From: Blattabacterium cuenoti
Lineage (GTDB): Bacteria; Bacteroidota; Bacteroidia; Flavobacteriales; Blattabacteriaceae
DNA: 64,000 nt
Direction: 5' to 3'
Assembly: GCF_014251695.1 (NCBI RefSeq)
Contig: NZ_CP059195.1
Span: 480,031 to 544,030 of the forward strand
Positions 10,202-19,922 of this stretch are shown piece after piece. Under the pieces are notes generated by a model. That model had not been told where the DNA came from and ran no database searches. It saw nothing but the letters and a program-made list of their open reading frames with translations. The stretch's first letter is position 1; every line of letters begins with the position of its first letter. The translations under genes and the position numbers were made by a program.

Positions 10202-10855
10202 TTAGTTATCATTAAAAAAAAACCAAATAGCAATAATAGAAAATCCAGAACAAATAAACCAAAAATACACAAAACCGAATCTTTGTATCCAAACCAATCT
10301 TTTTTTATTGGATAGACCCAAAGATTGAAAAGAAGATTGAAATCCATGATTTAAATGAATCCCCAAAATAAAAAATGAAAATACATATATAAATGTATAA
10401 TAAGGATTCTTGAATAAGGTAACAACTATATCATAATCTGAAATTAAATGACGAGGATCTGAATATTTCATAGGAATCATGAAATTGATAAGATGTAAAC
10501 CCAAAAAACATAAAATTAAAATACCTGTATATACCATTGTTCTACTACTAAATGAAGTAGTTAAATAAGAATTCATAGCATAATCAATTTCTCCTTTTAT
10601 TTTTTTATTTGTTAAATGTAACTGAACTCCTAATAAAATATGAATAAAAAAACCTACAGCAAGAACATATTCCATCATTCGAATAAATATATTTTTTCTC
10701 ATAAAAAAAACAGCTTCGTTAAAAGCTTTTTCTCCTGAAAATAGAAATAAATTAACACTCAAATGCAATAATAAAAAAATCATTAAAAAAATACCTGTAG
10801 TAGCCATAACCACTTTTTTTCCAATAGAGGATTGAAAAAAATTACAATGATTCAC
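10202..10855 (-). CDS. sdhC: Succinate dehydrogenase cytochrome b subunit
   Basis: A single membrane-anchor subunit of type-B complex II that binds two b hemes and reduces menaquinone. The 217 residues contain five predicted membrane helices (about 15-35, 58-78, 107-127, 155-175, 193-213). Histidines positioned for heme binding occur in LLLHLSVNLF, FFIHILLGVQLH, LGLHLI and LGIHLNHGFQS. No separate sdhD is present, as expected for this class. First gene of the sdhCAB-accA run, 61 bases after the cysteine desulfurase gene. Confidence 0.93.
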   Translation of the reverse strand: MNHCNFFQSSIGKKVVMATTGIFLMIFLLLHLSVNLFLFSGEKAFNEAVFFMRKNIFIRMMEYVLAVGFFIHILLGVQLHLTNKKIKGEIDYAMNSYLTTSFSSRTMVYTGILILCFLGLHLINFMIPMKYSDPRHLISDYDIVVTLFKNPYYTFIYVFSFFILGIHLNHGFQSSFQSLGLSNKKRLVWIQRFGFVYFWFICSGFSIIAIWFFFNDN

Positions 10856-10916
10856 TGATTTTAATTTGATTTTAGTAAATATAAATAAGATATTTTATAT
10901 TTATTATTAAAATTTC

Positions 10917-12071
10917 TCATTTTCTAATTTTTTGTAAAGCTTCTACAAGGGTATCTATATCTCCTTTTTCATTAAAAATTCCAAAAGAGATTCTAATAGG
11001 CATTGTTTTATTTAATAAATATCTATCTGTTATCAATTGAATCACATGAGATGTTTTTTTAGGATTACTATTGCAAGAACTTCCTTTAGAAACAGCAACT
11101 CCCATTAAATCTAAATGAAAATATAATAAATAATCTTTTTTCGTAGGATATAAAAAATTTAATATAGAGGGAATACTTTTATCAGGATGAGATGATAATC
11201 CATTAAAAATGATGTTAGGAATTATTTTTTTCAGTTCTGAAATACAATAAGATTTTAAATCTTGCATTTTTTTTATATGTCTTGTAAAAGTGCAACAAGA
11301 TAATCGAAAAGCTTCTGATAATCCTGCTATACCATGTATATTTTCCGTTCCTGAACGAATTCCATATTCTTGAACTCCTCCAGTAATCAAAGGCTTCATT
11401 TTTTTTAAAATATTATTTCTTATAAAAGCAAAACCGACTCCTTTTGGGCCATAAAATTTGTGTGCGCTTGCAGTAGCAAAATCAAAGGATAATTTTTCCA
11501 TATTAATAGGAAGATTTCCTATAACTTGTATGGTATCTGAATGAAAATAAGCATTATATTTTTTGCATAAAAAAACTACTTTATCTACCTCTAATAAATT
11601 CCCAATTTCATTATTAGCATACATTAAACTTACAAGTATTTTTTTATGTATATTGTTTCTCAAAATTTCTTCCATATTATTAAAATCTAATATTCCTTTT
11701 TTATCAATTGAAATAAAATCTACAGATATTTTGTATCTAATAGATAAATCTAAAATTGTTTGTAATACAGATGGATGTTCTAATTGTGAGGTAATAATAT
11801 GTCTTATACCTAAATCTAAAACTGAAGATCTTAATACAAGATTATTAGCTTCAGTTCCTCCTGAAGTAAAAATAATCTCAGAAGGAGAAGCTTTAATATT
11901 TTTTGCAATACAAATTCTAGATTCCTCTAAAATTGAACGAGTTTCTCTTCCATAACTATGCTGTATCGAAGAAGGATTTCCTAATGAATATTTTAATGTA
12001 TGAATTATTACTTTCACAACTTCATTTCTTATAGGAGTGGAAGCTGCGTTATCCAAATATGCTCGTTTCAT
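10917..12071 (-). CDS. Cysteine desulfurase (NifS/IscS class)
   Basis: A PLP enzyme that takes sulfur from cysteine for Fe-S clusters, thiamine or tRNA thiolation. The start MKRAYLDNAASTPIRNEV is typical. The PLP lysine lies in ATASAHKFYGPKGVGF and the persulfide Cys in KGSSCNSNPKK. IFTSGGTEANN and MYANNEIGN are further class I signatures. Length 384 is normal. Its likely acceptor partner SufE is encoded at 49 kb, not adjacent. Whether it should be called iscS, nifS or a tRNA-thiolation desulfurase cannot be decided from the sequence alone. Confidence 0.93.
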   Translation of the reverse strand: MKRAYLDNAASTPIRNEVVKVIIHTLKYSLGNPSSIQHSYGRETRSILEESRICIAKNIKASPSEIIFTSGGTEANNLVLRSSVLDLGIRHIITSQLEHPSVLQTILDLSIRYKISVDFISIDKKGILDFNNMEEILRNNIHKKILVSLMYANNEIGNLLEVDKVVFLCKKYNAYFHSDTIQVIGNLPINMEKLSFDFATASAHKFYGPKGVGFAFIRNNILKKMKPLITGGVQEYGIRSGTENIHGIAGLSEAFRLSCCTFTRHIKKMQDLKSYCISELKKIIPNIIFNGLSSHPDKSIPSILNFLYPTKKDYLLYFHLDLMGVAVSKGSSCNSNPKKTSHVIQLITDRYLLNKTMPIRISFGIFNEKGDIDTLVEALQKIRK

Positions 12072-12320
12072 TTTCTATTGAAAATTTTGTACATATATAT
12101 ACATAAAAATATATAATGTATTCAAATTCTGTTTGTTAAAAATATTTTTTAATAAAAAATCTCATCTTTAATTTTGTATATTTATCCTAATTACATTGGG
12201 GTTTAGTAAAGATATTTTAAAGTAATTTTTAAAAAGAATCCTTATAGATTTTTTTAAATATTTGTTGTTTTAATAATGTCATTAAAATGTCTATTTTATT
12301 TTTATTTAAATTGAGTGAAT
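12072..12320. other. Intergenic region between divergent genes, one promoter-like box
   Basis: A 249-base A/T-rich spacer between the divergent cysteine desulfurase and rny genes. A TAATTTTG at 12169-12176 (+) fits the TAnnTTTG consensus and could drive rny with a leader of about 140 bases, though no -33 TTTG is spaced correctly. I see no small open frame with coding features and no strong hairpin. Confidence 0.4.
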
Positions 12321-13892
12321 ATGAAAATAAATGTTGGATTTTCGGTCATAATGGGGTTTTTGATTGGAATTATTATATGTTATTTTTTTGGAAAAAAAAT
12401 TATATTAAAAAAATATATTCAATTATTAGAAAAAGCTAATTTTCAGGCAAAAAAAATCATAAAAAATGCAGAGAAAGAAGTAGAATCCATAAAAAGAAAA
12501 AAAATGCTTCAAGCAAAAGAAAAATTTGTAGAACTTAAATCTAAACATGAAAAAGATGTTTATTTAAGAGAAAAAAAAATAATTGACACAGAAAATAAAA
12601 CAAGAGAGAAAGAAAATCGATTATCTAGAGAAATAGAAATTTATTTTAAAAAAAATAATCGTTTAGAAGTACAAATACATGATTACGAAAAAAAATATAA
12701 AATTCTTAAAAATAAACAAGAAGAATTTGAAAATATGCATATTCAACAAGTAGAATTACTTGAAAAAATATCTAATTATTCTTCTGAAGAAGCTAAAAAT
12801 GAATTAATTGAAATTCTTAAAGAAGAAGCAAAAGCAAAAGCACAAACTCATATACAAAACATTATAGAAGAATCACAATTAACTGCAAAAATGGAGGCAA
12901 AAAAAATTGTCATTCAAGCTATTCAAAGGATTGGAACAGAACAAGCAGTTGAAAATGCGGTATCCGTTTTTAACATAGAATCAGATGATGTAAAAGGTCG
13001 TATAATTGGACGAGAAGGAAGAAATATAAGAGCTTTAGAAAAAGCAACCGGAGTAGAAATTATTGTAGATGATACTCCAGAAGCTATTCTTTTATCTTGT
13101 TTTAATCCTATACGAAGAGAAATAGCACGATTAGCTCTTCATAAATTAGTTATAGATGGACGTATACATCCAGCTAGAATTGAAGAAATAGTATCTAAAA
13201 CAGAAAAACAAATTGAAGAAGAAATAATAGAAGTAGGAAAAAAAACCATTATAGATTTAGGAATTCATGGAATACATATAGAATTAATCCGAATGGTAGG
13301 AAGAATGAAATATCGTTCTTCTTATGGACAGAATCTTTTACAGCATTCTCGTGAAGTCGCTCATTTATCAGGAATATTAGCTTCTGAATTAGGATTAAAT
13401 TCAAAACTGGCAAAACGAGCTGGATTGTTACATGATATAGGAAAAGTACCTGAAAACGAATCAGAACTTCCTCATGCCATTCTAGGAATGCAATGGGCAG
13501 AAAAATATGGAGAAAATATGGAAGTTAGTAACGCTATAGGTTCACATCATGATGAAATAGAAATGAAAGTATTAATATCTCCCATAGTTCAAGTTTCAGA
13601 TTCTATTAGTGGAGCTCGTCCTGGAGTGAGAAGAAATTCTTTTGAATCTTATTCAAAAAGACTAAAAAATTTGGAAGATATAGCGTTTAGTTTTGATGGA
13701 GTTAATAAAGCATTTGCTATACAAGCAGGAAGAGAATTGCGTGTATTAGTTGAAAGTGATAAAATTGATGATAAAAAAGCTTTTCAATTATCTTGTGATA
13801 TAACAGAAAAAATAAAAAATGAAATGACTTATCCTGGTCAAATTAAAGTGACAGTGATTAGAGAAACTCGAGCTGTACAAATAGCTAAATAA
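12321..13892 (+). CDS. rny: Ribonuclease Y
   Basis: A membrane-anchored endoribonuclease that starts mRNA decay. The N-terminus is one membrane helix (about 6-25). A long Lys/Glu-rich coiled coil follows to about residue 200, then a KH domain with [17 protein letters not shown]. The HD phosphohydrolase domain has [17 protein letters not shown] near 375 and GSHHDEIE. Length of about 523 residues is typical. I chose the ATG at 12321; a GTG two codons earlier is in frame. The next gene begins eight bases after the stop. Confidence 0.97.
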   Translation: MKINVGFSVIMGFLIGIIICYFFGKKIILKKYIQLLEKANFQAKKIIKNAEKEVESIKRKKMLQAKEKFVELKSKHEKDVYLREKKIIDTENKTREKENRLSREIEIYFKKNNRLEVQIHDYEKKYKILKNKQEEFENMHIQQVELLEKISNYSSEEAKNELIEILKEEAKAKAQTHIQNIIEESQLTAKMEAKKIVIQAIQRIGTEQAVENAVSVFNIESDDVKGRIIGREGRNIRALEKATGVEIIVDDTPEAILLSCFNPIRREIARLALHKLVIDGRIHPARIEEIVSKTEKQIEEEIIEVGKKTIIDLGIHGIHIELIRMVGRMKYRSSYGQNLLQHSREVAHLSGILASELGLNSKLAKRAGLLHDIGKVPENESELPHAILGMQWAEKYGENMEVSNAIGSHHDEIEMKVLISPIVQVSDSISGARPGVRRNSFESYSKRLKNLEDIAFSFDGVNKAFAIQAGRELRVLVESDKIDDKKAFQLSCDITEKIKNEMTYPGQIKVTVIRETRAVQIAK

Positions 13893-13900
13893 TAAAAATT

Positions 13901-14875
13901 ATGAAAGACTCTCCTATTACTTTTTTTATTAAAAAATACTTTCTTCATTTCAATGCTTTAACTTTATCAGAAGCAGCTAAAGCATATAAATATCATATTC
14001 AAAATAACGGAAAAATGATGATTACACTAGCAGGAGCAATGAGTACGGCAGAATTAGGAAAAATATTATCTGAAATGATACGAAAAAATAAAGTTCACAT
14101 CATTTCTTGTACAGGAGCTAATTTAGAAGAAGATATATTAAATTTAATAGCTCATTCTCATTACAAAAAAATCCCTCATTATAGAGATTTAACTCCTTAT
14201 GAGGAAAAAAATTTTTTAAAAAAAGGATATTATAGAGTTACAGATACTTGTATTCCAGAAGAACAAGCTTTTAAAGAATTACAAAAACATATGTTAAAAG
14301 TATGGATAAGAGCTAAAAAAAAATCAAAACGTTATTTTCCTCATGAGTATATTTATCAACTATTATTAGAAAATATTTTAGAACCCTATTACAATATAGA
14401 TTCAGAAGATAGTTGGGTATTAGCTGCAGCAAAAAAAAATATACCCTTAATAGTCCCAGGATGGGAAGATAGTACAATAGGAAATATTTTTGCTTCATTT
14501 TGTATGAAAAAACTATTTCAACCGATTCTTGTAAAAACCGGAATCGAATATATGCTATTTTTAGCAAAATGGTATCAAAAAGAATCAATCAAACATAAAA
14601 TAGGGTTTTTCCAAATTGGAGGTGGAATATCAGGAGATTTTCCTATCTGTGTAGTCCCTATGTTGTCTCAAGATATAGGATTTCATCCTACTCCGTTTTG
14701 GTCTTATTTTTGTCAAATTTCTGATTCCACAACCAGTTATGGATCTTATTCTGGAGCTATTCCTAACGAAAAAATTACTTGGGGGAAACTTGATAAAGAT
14801 ACTCCAAAATTTATCATTGAATCAGATGCAACTATAGTGGCTCCGCTTATTTTTGCATATATATTAAATATGTAA
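13901..14875 (+). CDS. Deoxyhypusine synthase-like protein
   Basis: It belongs to the deoxyhypusine synthase fold, which uses NAD to transfer the aminobutyl part of spermidine; some bacterial members instead make homospermidine. Visible signatures are MITLAGAMSTAELG, the NAD-site SCTGANLEEDI, GSYSGAIPNE, and TWGKL, whose Lys (residue 296, codon 14786-14788) aligns with the catalytic lysine of the human enzyme. The segment aligned with the human catalytic His pair reads GGGISGDF, so that His appears absent. Bacteria lack eIF5A, so the substrate is unknown. The 324 residues appear complete. It is cotranscribed with rny (8-base gap). Confidence 0.85.
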   Translation: MKDSPITFFIKKYFLHFNALTLSEAAKAYKYHIQNNGKMMITLAGAMSTAELGKILSEMIRKNKVHIISCTGANLEEDILNLIAHSHYKKIPHYRDLTPYEEKNFLKKGYYRVTDTCIPEEQAFKELQKHMLKVWIRAKKKSKRYFPHEYIYQLLLENILEPYYNIDSEDSWVLAAAKKNIPLIVPGWEDSTIGNIFASFCMKKLFQPILVKTGIEYMLFLAKWYQKESIKHKIGFFQIGGGISGDFPICVVPMLSQDIGFHPTPFWSYFCQISDSTTSYGSYSGAIPNEKITWGKLDKDTPKFIIESDATIVAPLIFAYILNM

Positions 14876-14896
14876 CTTAATATTAAATATAATGTC

Positions 14897-16318
14897 ATGA
14901 ATAATTTATATGATCTTGTTGTTATTGGTTCTGGTCCAGGTGGATATATATCCGCTATTAGGGCTAGCCAATTGGGTCTTCGTACTGCTATTATAGAAAA
15001 GTATCAAGAATTAGGCGGAACATGTTTAAATGTAGGGTGCATTCCTTCTAAATCTTTTTTAGATTCTTCTAAATATTTTTCATTAGCTAAAAATAATTAT
15101 TCTTCGCATGGAATTTTTTTTAAAGAATTATTTTTTGATTTTAGGAAAATGATAGATAGAAAAAATGAAATAATAAAAAATATTAATAATGGGATAAAAT
15201 ATTTAATAAAAAAAAACAATATTGATTTGTATCAAGGAATAGGTTCATTTAAAACAAAAAATATTTTATCTATAACAAATAGAAAATTATTGAAAGAAAA
15301 AAAAGAAATACAATTTCAATATTGCATAATTTCCACAGGTTCTAAACCTTTATGTTTACCCCATTTAAATTTTGATATAGAAAATAAAATTATTTCTTCT
15401 ACAGAAGCTCTAAACTTAAAAAAAATTCCAAAGAAATTAATTATAATTGGAGGAGGGATAATTGGATTAGAATTAGGCTCTATTTTTAATAGATTGGGAA
15501 GCAAAATTACTATCATAGAAACTATGGATAAAATAATATCAAATATGGATGATTCTTTAAGTCAAGAAATGAAAAAAATTTTAGAAAAATCTGGAATTCA
15601 AATAGAAACCTCTCTATCTATTATCAGTACATTTAAAAAAAATAATGAAGAAATATCTATTCTTGCAAAAGATCATAATGGAAATAACGTTAATTTCATA
15701 GGAAATTATTGTCTCCTATCAATAGGAAGAACTCCGTATACAAAAAATCTAGGCTTGGAAAATATAAAAATTGAAATAAATCAAAAAGGATTCATATTGG
15801 TAAATGATCATTTACAAACTTCTATCAACAACATATATGCTATAGGAGATGTTATAGGAGGAAAAATGTTGGCTCATAAGGCTGAAGAAGAAGGGTTATA
15901 TGTAATAGAACATATAGTGGGACAAAAACCAAACAAATTAAATTACAATTTAATTCCATCAATAATTTATACTTATCCTGAAGTAGCCAGTATTGGACAA
16001 TCAGAAAATGAAATTAAAAAAGATAAAATAGAATATAATATAGGAATTTTTCCTATGAAAATCTTAGGAAAAGCTCGTACAAGTGGTTCTACAGATGGTT
16101 TTTTAAAAATGATTTCTAACAAAAAAACAGATGAAATATTAGGGGTTCATATAATTGGAGATCATGCATCAGATATGATTATGGAAGCATCTGTTGCTAT
16201 GGAATTTAGATCCTCTTCAGAGGATATATATAGAATATGTCATCCTCATCCAACTCTCAGTGAAGCATTTAAAGAAGCAGCTCAACTTAATTTTGAGAAT
16301 CGCACTATACATATCTAA
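14897..16318 (+). CDS. lpdA: Dihydrolipoyl dehydrogenase (E3)
   Basis: A FAD enzyme that reoxidises dihydrolipoamide in pyruvate/2-oxoglutarate dehydrogenase complexes and the glycine cleavage system. The start MNNLYDLVVIGSGPGGYISA binds FAD, and the redox disulfide is GGTCLNVGCIPSK (residues about 41-53). The NAD site is IIGGGIIGLELGSIF, the second FAD loop is NIYAIGDVIGG, and the C-terminal His-Glu pair is in HPHPTLSEAFKEA. Length 473 is normal. The other complex subunits are not in this window. Confidence 0.98.
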   Translation: MNNLYDLVVIGSGPGGYISAIRASQLGLRTAIIEKYQELGGTCLNVGCIPSKSFLDSSKYFSLAKNNYSSHGIFFKELFFDFRKMIDRKNEIIKNINNGIKYLIKKNNIDLYQGIGSFKTKNILSITNRKLLKEKKEIQFQYCIISTGSKPLCLPHLNFDIENKIISSTEALNLKKIPKKLIIIGGGIIGLELGSIFNRLGSKITIIETMDKIISNMDDSLSQEMKKILEKSGIQIETSLSIISTFKKNNEEISILAKDHNGNNVNFIGNYCLLSIGRTPYTKNLGLENIKIEINQKGFILVNDHLQTSINNIYAIGDVIGGKMLAHKAEEEGLYVIEHIVGQKPNKLNYNLIPSIIYTYPEVASIGQSENEIKKDKIEYNIGIFPMKILGKARTSGSTDGFLKMISNKKTDEILGVHIIGDHASDMIMEASVAMEFRSSSEDIYRICHPHPTLSEAFKEAAQLNFENRTIHI

Positions 16319-16443
16319 ATATTTATAAATTCAAATTCATAATTTTTTTTCCTATTTTTTTTTAAAAAATAAAAAATTTAAATACAAAAAACACCATATA
16401 AACAGAAAAAATAAGATAGGGGGAGAAATTTTAATATTCATTC

Positions 16444-16460
16444 TGGAATAAGGAATTCCA
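16444..16460 (+). terminator. Possible weak terminator downstream of lpdA
   Basis: TGGAAT and ATTCCA form a six-base stem with a five-base loop, followed after about 10 bases by a run of eight T (within 16471-16480). It lies in the 180-base gap between convergent lpdA and the ferredoxin gene. The stem is short, so this is tentative. Confidence 0.25.
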
Positions 16461-16498
16461 ATTTATATTGTATTTTTTTTAGTCTCATAATTCATTGA

Positions 16499-16834
16499 TT
16501 AATGACCTCCATGTAAAAAATTCTTTTTTTTCATAAGTTTATCTTTATTTTCAAAATTTTTTTTATCTTGAATACAACATTGAACTGGACAAACTATAAC
16601 ACATTGTGGTACGTCATAAAATCCTACACATTCTGTACATTTTTCCGTAACAACAAAATATATATCTTTTTTTTTGGGTTTTTGAAATATAGTTGAATCC
16701 AATATTTTATTCTTTTTCAAAGAAGTCCCATCTGACATCCTCCATTTTTTTCCTCCTTCATAAATTGCTGTATTCGGACATTCCGGTTCACAAGCCCCAC
16801 AATTTATACATTTGTTTGTAATTTTTATGGCCAT
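16499..16834 (-). CDS. 4Fe-4S dicluster ferredoxin
   Basis: A small 111-residue electron carrier. The first cluster motif is [17 protein letters not shown] (residues 9-25). The second is split: [22 protein letters not shown], with an insertion between the first Cys pair and the later Cys residues, as in FdxA-type ferredoxins of Bacteroidetes. The C-terminal tail is Lys/His-rich. It is divergent from the acyl-CoA reductase gene with only 23 bases between start codons, an arrangement I recall from other Flavobacteriales. Its redox partner cannot be named from sequence. Confidence 0.92.
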   Translation of the reverse strand: MAIKITNKCINCGACEPECPNTAIYEGGKKWRMSDGTSLKKNKILDSTIFQKPKKKDIYFVVTEKCTECVGFYDVPQCVIVCPVQCCIQDKKNFENKDKLMKKKNFLHGGH

Positions 16835-16857
16835 TTATTTAAAAATTAAAAAAAATA

Positions 16858-17901
16858 ATGATTAAAACTTTTGATAAGTTAGGCTCCTTCTTAAGAGAAG
16901 TTAGTAAATTTTATGCACATGATAAGTATTTATCAAAATATTATAAAAAGTTTTTTCCTTCTTTTCAAAAGGTTCTTAAAAAAGTAACTATTAAAAATAG
17001 TTGGTTTAGAATAGAAGATTTATTAATAACATTTGATCAATGGGGAGAAACTCTTAAAAAAGAAAAGTTAAAATGTTGGATGAGTAAATATTATTTGACA
17101 AAAAAAAAATATAAAAAAATTCTTGTTATTATGCCTGGAAATGTCCCAATGGTAGGATTTCATGATTTTTTGTGTATTATTTTATCAGGACATAAAATTA
17201 TAATCAAATTATCTGAAGAAGATAATTTATTACTTCCATTTTTATGTAAAATCATAATACATGAAAACCCAATATTAAAAAATAAAATTAAATTTACAAA
17301 TAACATTTTTAATGAAAAATTTGATTATGTAATAGCCACTGGAAACAATAATACTGCCCGTTATTTTGAATATTTTTTTCGAAAAAATCCTATTTTACTA
17401 AGAAAAAGTAGAACCTCTATAGCAGTGTTACAAGGGACTGAAACAGAAAAGGAATTAATTTCTTTAAATAGAGATATGTTAACTTATTCAGGAAGAGGGT
17501 GTAGAAATGTAGGAAAAATATTTATACCTCATCATTATGATGTTCATTTAATTTTAAAAAAATCATTTATATCCGAATATATTACAAAAAATTATAAATA
17601 TATAGATAATTATAAATATTATCTATCCATTTATACTATGAATAAAGTTTCTTTTCAAAAAAATCATTTTATTCTTTTTAAAGAAGAAAAAAATTATCAT
17701 AGTCCAATATCTGTAGTATATTATGAATTTTATGATAATTTCCATAAATTAAAAAAAATAATTTTAAAAAACAAGAATCATATACAATGTATAGTATCTA
17801 AAAATTTTTTAGAGAAAGAAATACTTTTTGGTAAAACACAATATCCAAAGTTAGAAGATTATGCAGATGAAATCGATACAATTCAATTTTTAAATCGATA
17901 A
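16858..17901 (+). CDS. Acyl-CoA reductase (LuxC-like family)
   Basis: A member of the aldehyde-dehydrogenase-fold acyl-CoA reductase family (LuxC type), which makes a fatty aldehyde or acyl-enzyme from acyl-CoA. Signatures include LVIMPGNVPMVGFHD (nucleotide-side loop, about residues 84-98), ATGNNNTARYFEYFF, RKSRTSIAVLQG and SGRGCRNVGKIFIP with the nucleophile Cys. At 347 residues it is close to the usual Bacteroidetes length. Its last 12 bases overlap the end of ribD on the other strand. The physiological substrate in a reduced genome is unclear. Confidence 0.87.
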   Translation: MIKTFDKLGSFLREVSKFYAHDKYLSKYYKKFFPSFQKVLKKVTIKNSWFRIEDLLITFDQWGETLKKEKLKCWMSKYYLTKKKYKKILVIMPGNVPMVGFHDFLCIILSGHKIIIKLSEEDNLLLPFLCKIIIHENPILKNKIKFTNNIFNEKFDYVIATGNNNTARYFEYFFRKNPILLRKSRTSIAVLQGTETEKELISLNRDMLTYSGRGCRNVGKIFIPHHYDVHLILKKSFISEYITKNYKYIDNYKYYLSIYTMNKVSFQKNHFILFKEEKNYHSPISVVYYEFYDNFHKLKKIILKNKNHIQCIVSKNFLEKEILFGKTQYPKLEDYADEIDTIQFLNR

Positions 17902-18918
17902 TTTAATAATAAGTTTATCTTTATCCAAATTTATTTTTTTTGATATGATTCCTTCTATTTCAGGTGCTTTTAATCCATTTTTTAATACAACTTCGCATAC
18001 AAAAATGCGAGATTCATCCCAAATATTTTCTTTTATAAAATGTTCTAAAGTTTCTTTTCCTCCTTCCACTATTAAAGATAGTATTTGTTTTTTATGCAAA
18101 AAATTCAATATTTGATTTATTATTTTTTCTTTAAAAGAAATTTTAATATATTCTATATTTTTTTGATTTTCTTCACTTTTTTCTGTAAATATAATAGTAT
18201 GTTGAGATCCATCCATAATGAAATAAGAATTAGAAATGCTTAGTTTCTGATCAATGAAAATTCTGATAGGATTTTTCCCAAACCATTTTCTAACATTTAA
18301 TTTTGGATTATCATTTAATACTGTTTTTCTTCCTACCAAGATTCCATCTTCTTCAGATCTCCATTTATGATTTAGTTGTCTAGCATGTATTCCACTAATC
18401 CAATTATTTTTTTGATTTTCTGAATATATAAAACCATCATCACTTTGTGCCCATTTTAATATGATATAAGGACGTTTTTTTTCATAGAAAGTAAAAAAAC
18501 GTTTATTTAAAATTCTACATTGATTTATTAAAACATTTTCTATAACTTCTATTCCATATTTTCTTAATTTTTTTATTCCTAATCCTTTGACTTTATCACA
18601 AGGATCTTCTATCCCCACTATTACTCTTGGTATATTTTTTCTAATTATCAAATCAACACAAGGAGAAGTTTCTCCAAAATGAACACATGGCTCCAATGTA
18701 ACATATAGAGTACAATCAAGAAATAAGTATTCGTTTTTTACATTATGAATAGCTAAAAATTCAGCATGATACATTCCTTTTTTGTAATGCCATCCTTCTG
18801 ACAAAACTAATCCATTTCTTTCTATAACACATCCAACCATAGGATTAGGAGATGTAAATCCTAATCCGTTTTTAGCTAATTGTATGGCTCTTCTCATGAA
18901 AATTTCTTTATATTTCAT
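17890..18918 (-). CDS. ribD: Riboflavin biosynthesis deaminase/reductase RibD
   Basis: A bifunctional enzyme for the second and third steps from GTP to riboflavin. The N-terminal cytidine-deaminase-like domain binds zinc through HAEFLAI and PCVHFGETSPC. The C-terminal reductase domain shows PYIILKWAQSDDG, RSEEDGILVGRKTVLNDNP and LIVEGGKETLEHF. The ATG at 18918 is chosen because it forms an ATGA overlap with the aroE stop and begins MKYKEIFMRRAIQLA; in-frame upstream codons lie inside aroE. The 342 residues are a full-length protein. No riboswitch is visible, as expected for an operon-internal gene. Confidence 0.96.
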   Translation of the reverse strand: MKYKEIFMRRAIQLAKNGLGFTSPNPMVGCVIERNGLVLSEGWHYKKGMYHAEFLAIHNVKNEYLFLDCTLYVTLEPCVHFGETSPCVDLIIRKNIPRVIVGIEDPCDKVKGLGIKKLRKYGIEVIENVLINQCRILNKRFFTFYEKKRPYIILKWAQSDDGFIYSENQKNNWISGIHARQLNHKWRSEEDGILVGRKTVLNDNPKLNVRKWFGKNPIRIFIDQKLSISNSYFIMDGSQHTIIFTEKSEENQKNIEYIKISFKEKIINQILNFLHKKQILSLIVEGGKETLEHFIKENIWDESRIFVCEVVLKNGLKAPEIEGIISKKINLDKDKLIIKLSI

Positions 18919-19673
18919 AAATTTTTCCATATTTTCCAAGATCCCTCAGCTTGAAGATATAACATTTCTAATCCATTTTTTATTAAAGCTCCCTTTTTTT
19001 CTCCATTTTTTAAAAACAAGGTTTTATTGGGATTATAAATTAGGTCATAAAAATAATGTTCAGAAGAAACATATTGATATGGTAAAGATGGACATAAATT
19101 TATATTAGGATATGTTCCTACAGGAGTACAATTAATGATAATTTTGTATTCTTTCAATAAATTTTTATTTATATCTTCATAAATGAAATACCCTCTATTT
19201 TTTTTTCTAGAAACATATTGATATGGAATTTGTAATTTATTTAAAACAAATGAAACCGTTTTAGAAACTCCTCCCGTCCCTAAAATTAATGCTTTTAAAT
19301 TTTTTTTATTTACAAACCGGTTTAAATCTTTTTTAAAAGAATATTCAAAGCCTAAAACATCAGTATTAAATCCAATTCTACATTTATTAGTAATTTTTAC
19401 TACATTTACGGATCCTATAGATTTTGCTTCAGGCATAATTTTAGTTAAAAAAGGAATAATACTTGTTTTGTAAGGAATAGTTATATTACATCCTTTTAAA
19501 TAAGGATTTTGGAATATAAATGATACATTTTCTATTTTTGGAATATCAAAAATTTTATAATCTATATTGATAATAGATTCTTTTTTAAATTTTTTTAAAA
19601 AAAATTTTCTAGAAAAAGAATACTTAATATCTTTTCCTATCAGACCATAAATCCTAATTTTTTCATGTGTCAT
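18915..19673 (-). CDS. aroE: Shikimate dehydrogenase
   Basis: It reduces 3-dehydroshikimate to shikimate with NADPH in chorismate synthesis. The shikimate-binding serines fall in IYGLIGKDIKYSFSRKFF, the catalytic Lys is in CNITIPYKTSI and the Asp in GFNTDVLGFEYS. The NADP site is ALILGTGGVSKTVSFVL, and the tail KNGLEMLYLQAEGSWKIW carries the conserved Gln. At 252 residues it is slightly short but complete. The stop overlaps the ribD start by four bases, so the two are probably translationally coupled. Confidence 0.94.
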   Translation of the reverse strand: MTHEKIRIYGLIGKDIKYSFSRKFFLKKFKKESIINIDYKIFDIPKIENVSFIFQNPYLKGCNITIPYKTSIIPFLTKIMPEAKSIGSVNVVKITNKCRIGFNTDVLGFEYSFKKDLNRFVNKKNLKALILGTGGVSKTVSFVLNKLQIPYQYVSRKKNRGYFIYEDINKNLLKEYKIIINCTPVGTYPNINLCPSLPYQYVSSEHYFYDLIYNPNKTLFLKNGEKKGALIKNGLEMLYLQAEGSWKIWKNL

Positions 19674-19695
19674 ATGTTATAAAAAAATATGAAGT

Positions 19696-19893
19696 CTATT
19701 CTTCTTTTTTTAATTTCATACGTTCTCTATATTTTGCTCTCAAAATCTCATTTCTTCTTCCTTCAGAAGGTTTTATATATTGTTGTTTTTCTCTAAACTC
19801 TTTTAGAATTCTAGTCTTATCAAATTTTTTTTTACATTTTTTTAAAGCTTTATCAATGGATTCTCCTTCTCTAACAGTAGTAATTAAAATCAT
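19696..19893 (-). CDS. rpsU: 30S ribosomal protein S21
   Basis: A small basic subunit protein needed for translation initiation. From the ATG at 19893 it is 65 residues: MILITTVREGESIDKALKK, then CKKKFDKT and a basic helix ending KYRERMKLKKEE. This start matches the family; the open frame extends 12 codons further to 19929, but that stretch lies next to the tRNA-Val 3' end and is not part of S21. It sits 29 bases downstream of tRNA-Val on the same strand and may be read from the tRNA promoter. Confidence 0.95.
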   Translation of the reverse strand: MILITTVREGESIDKALKKCKKKFDKTRILKEFREKQQYIKPSEGRRNEILRAKYRERMKLKKEE

Positions 19894-19922
19894 AAAAAAA
19901 TAAATAAAATGAACAATTTTTG

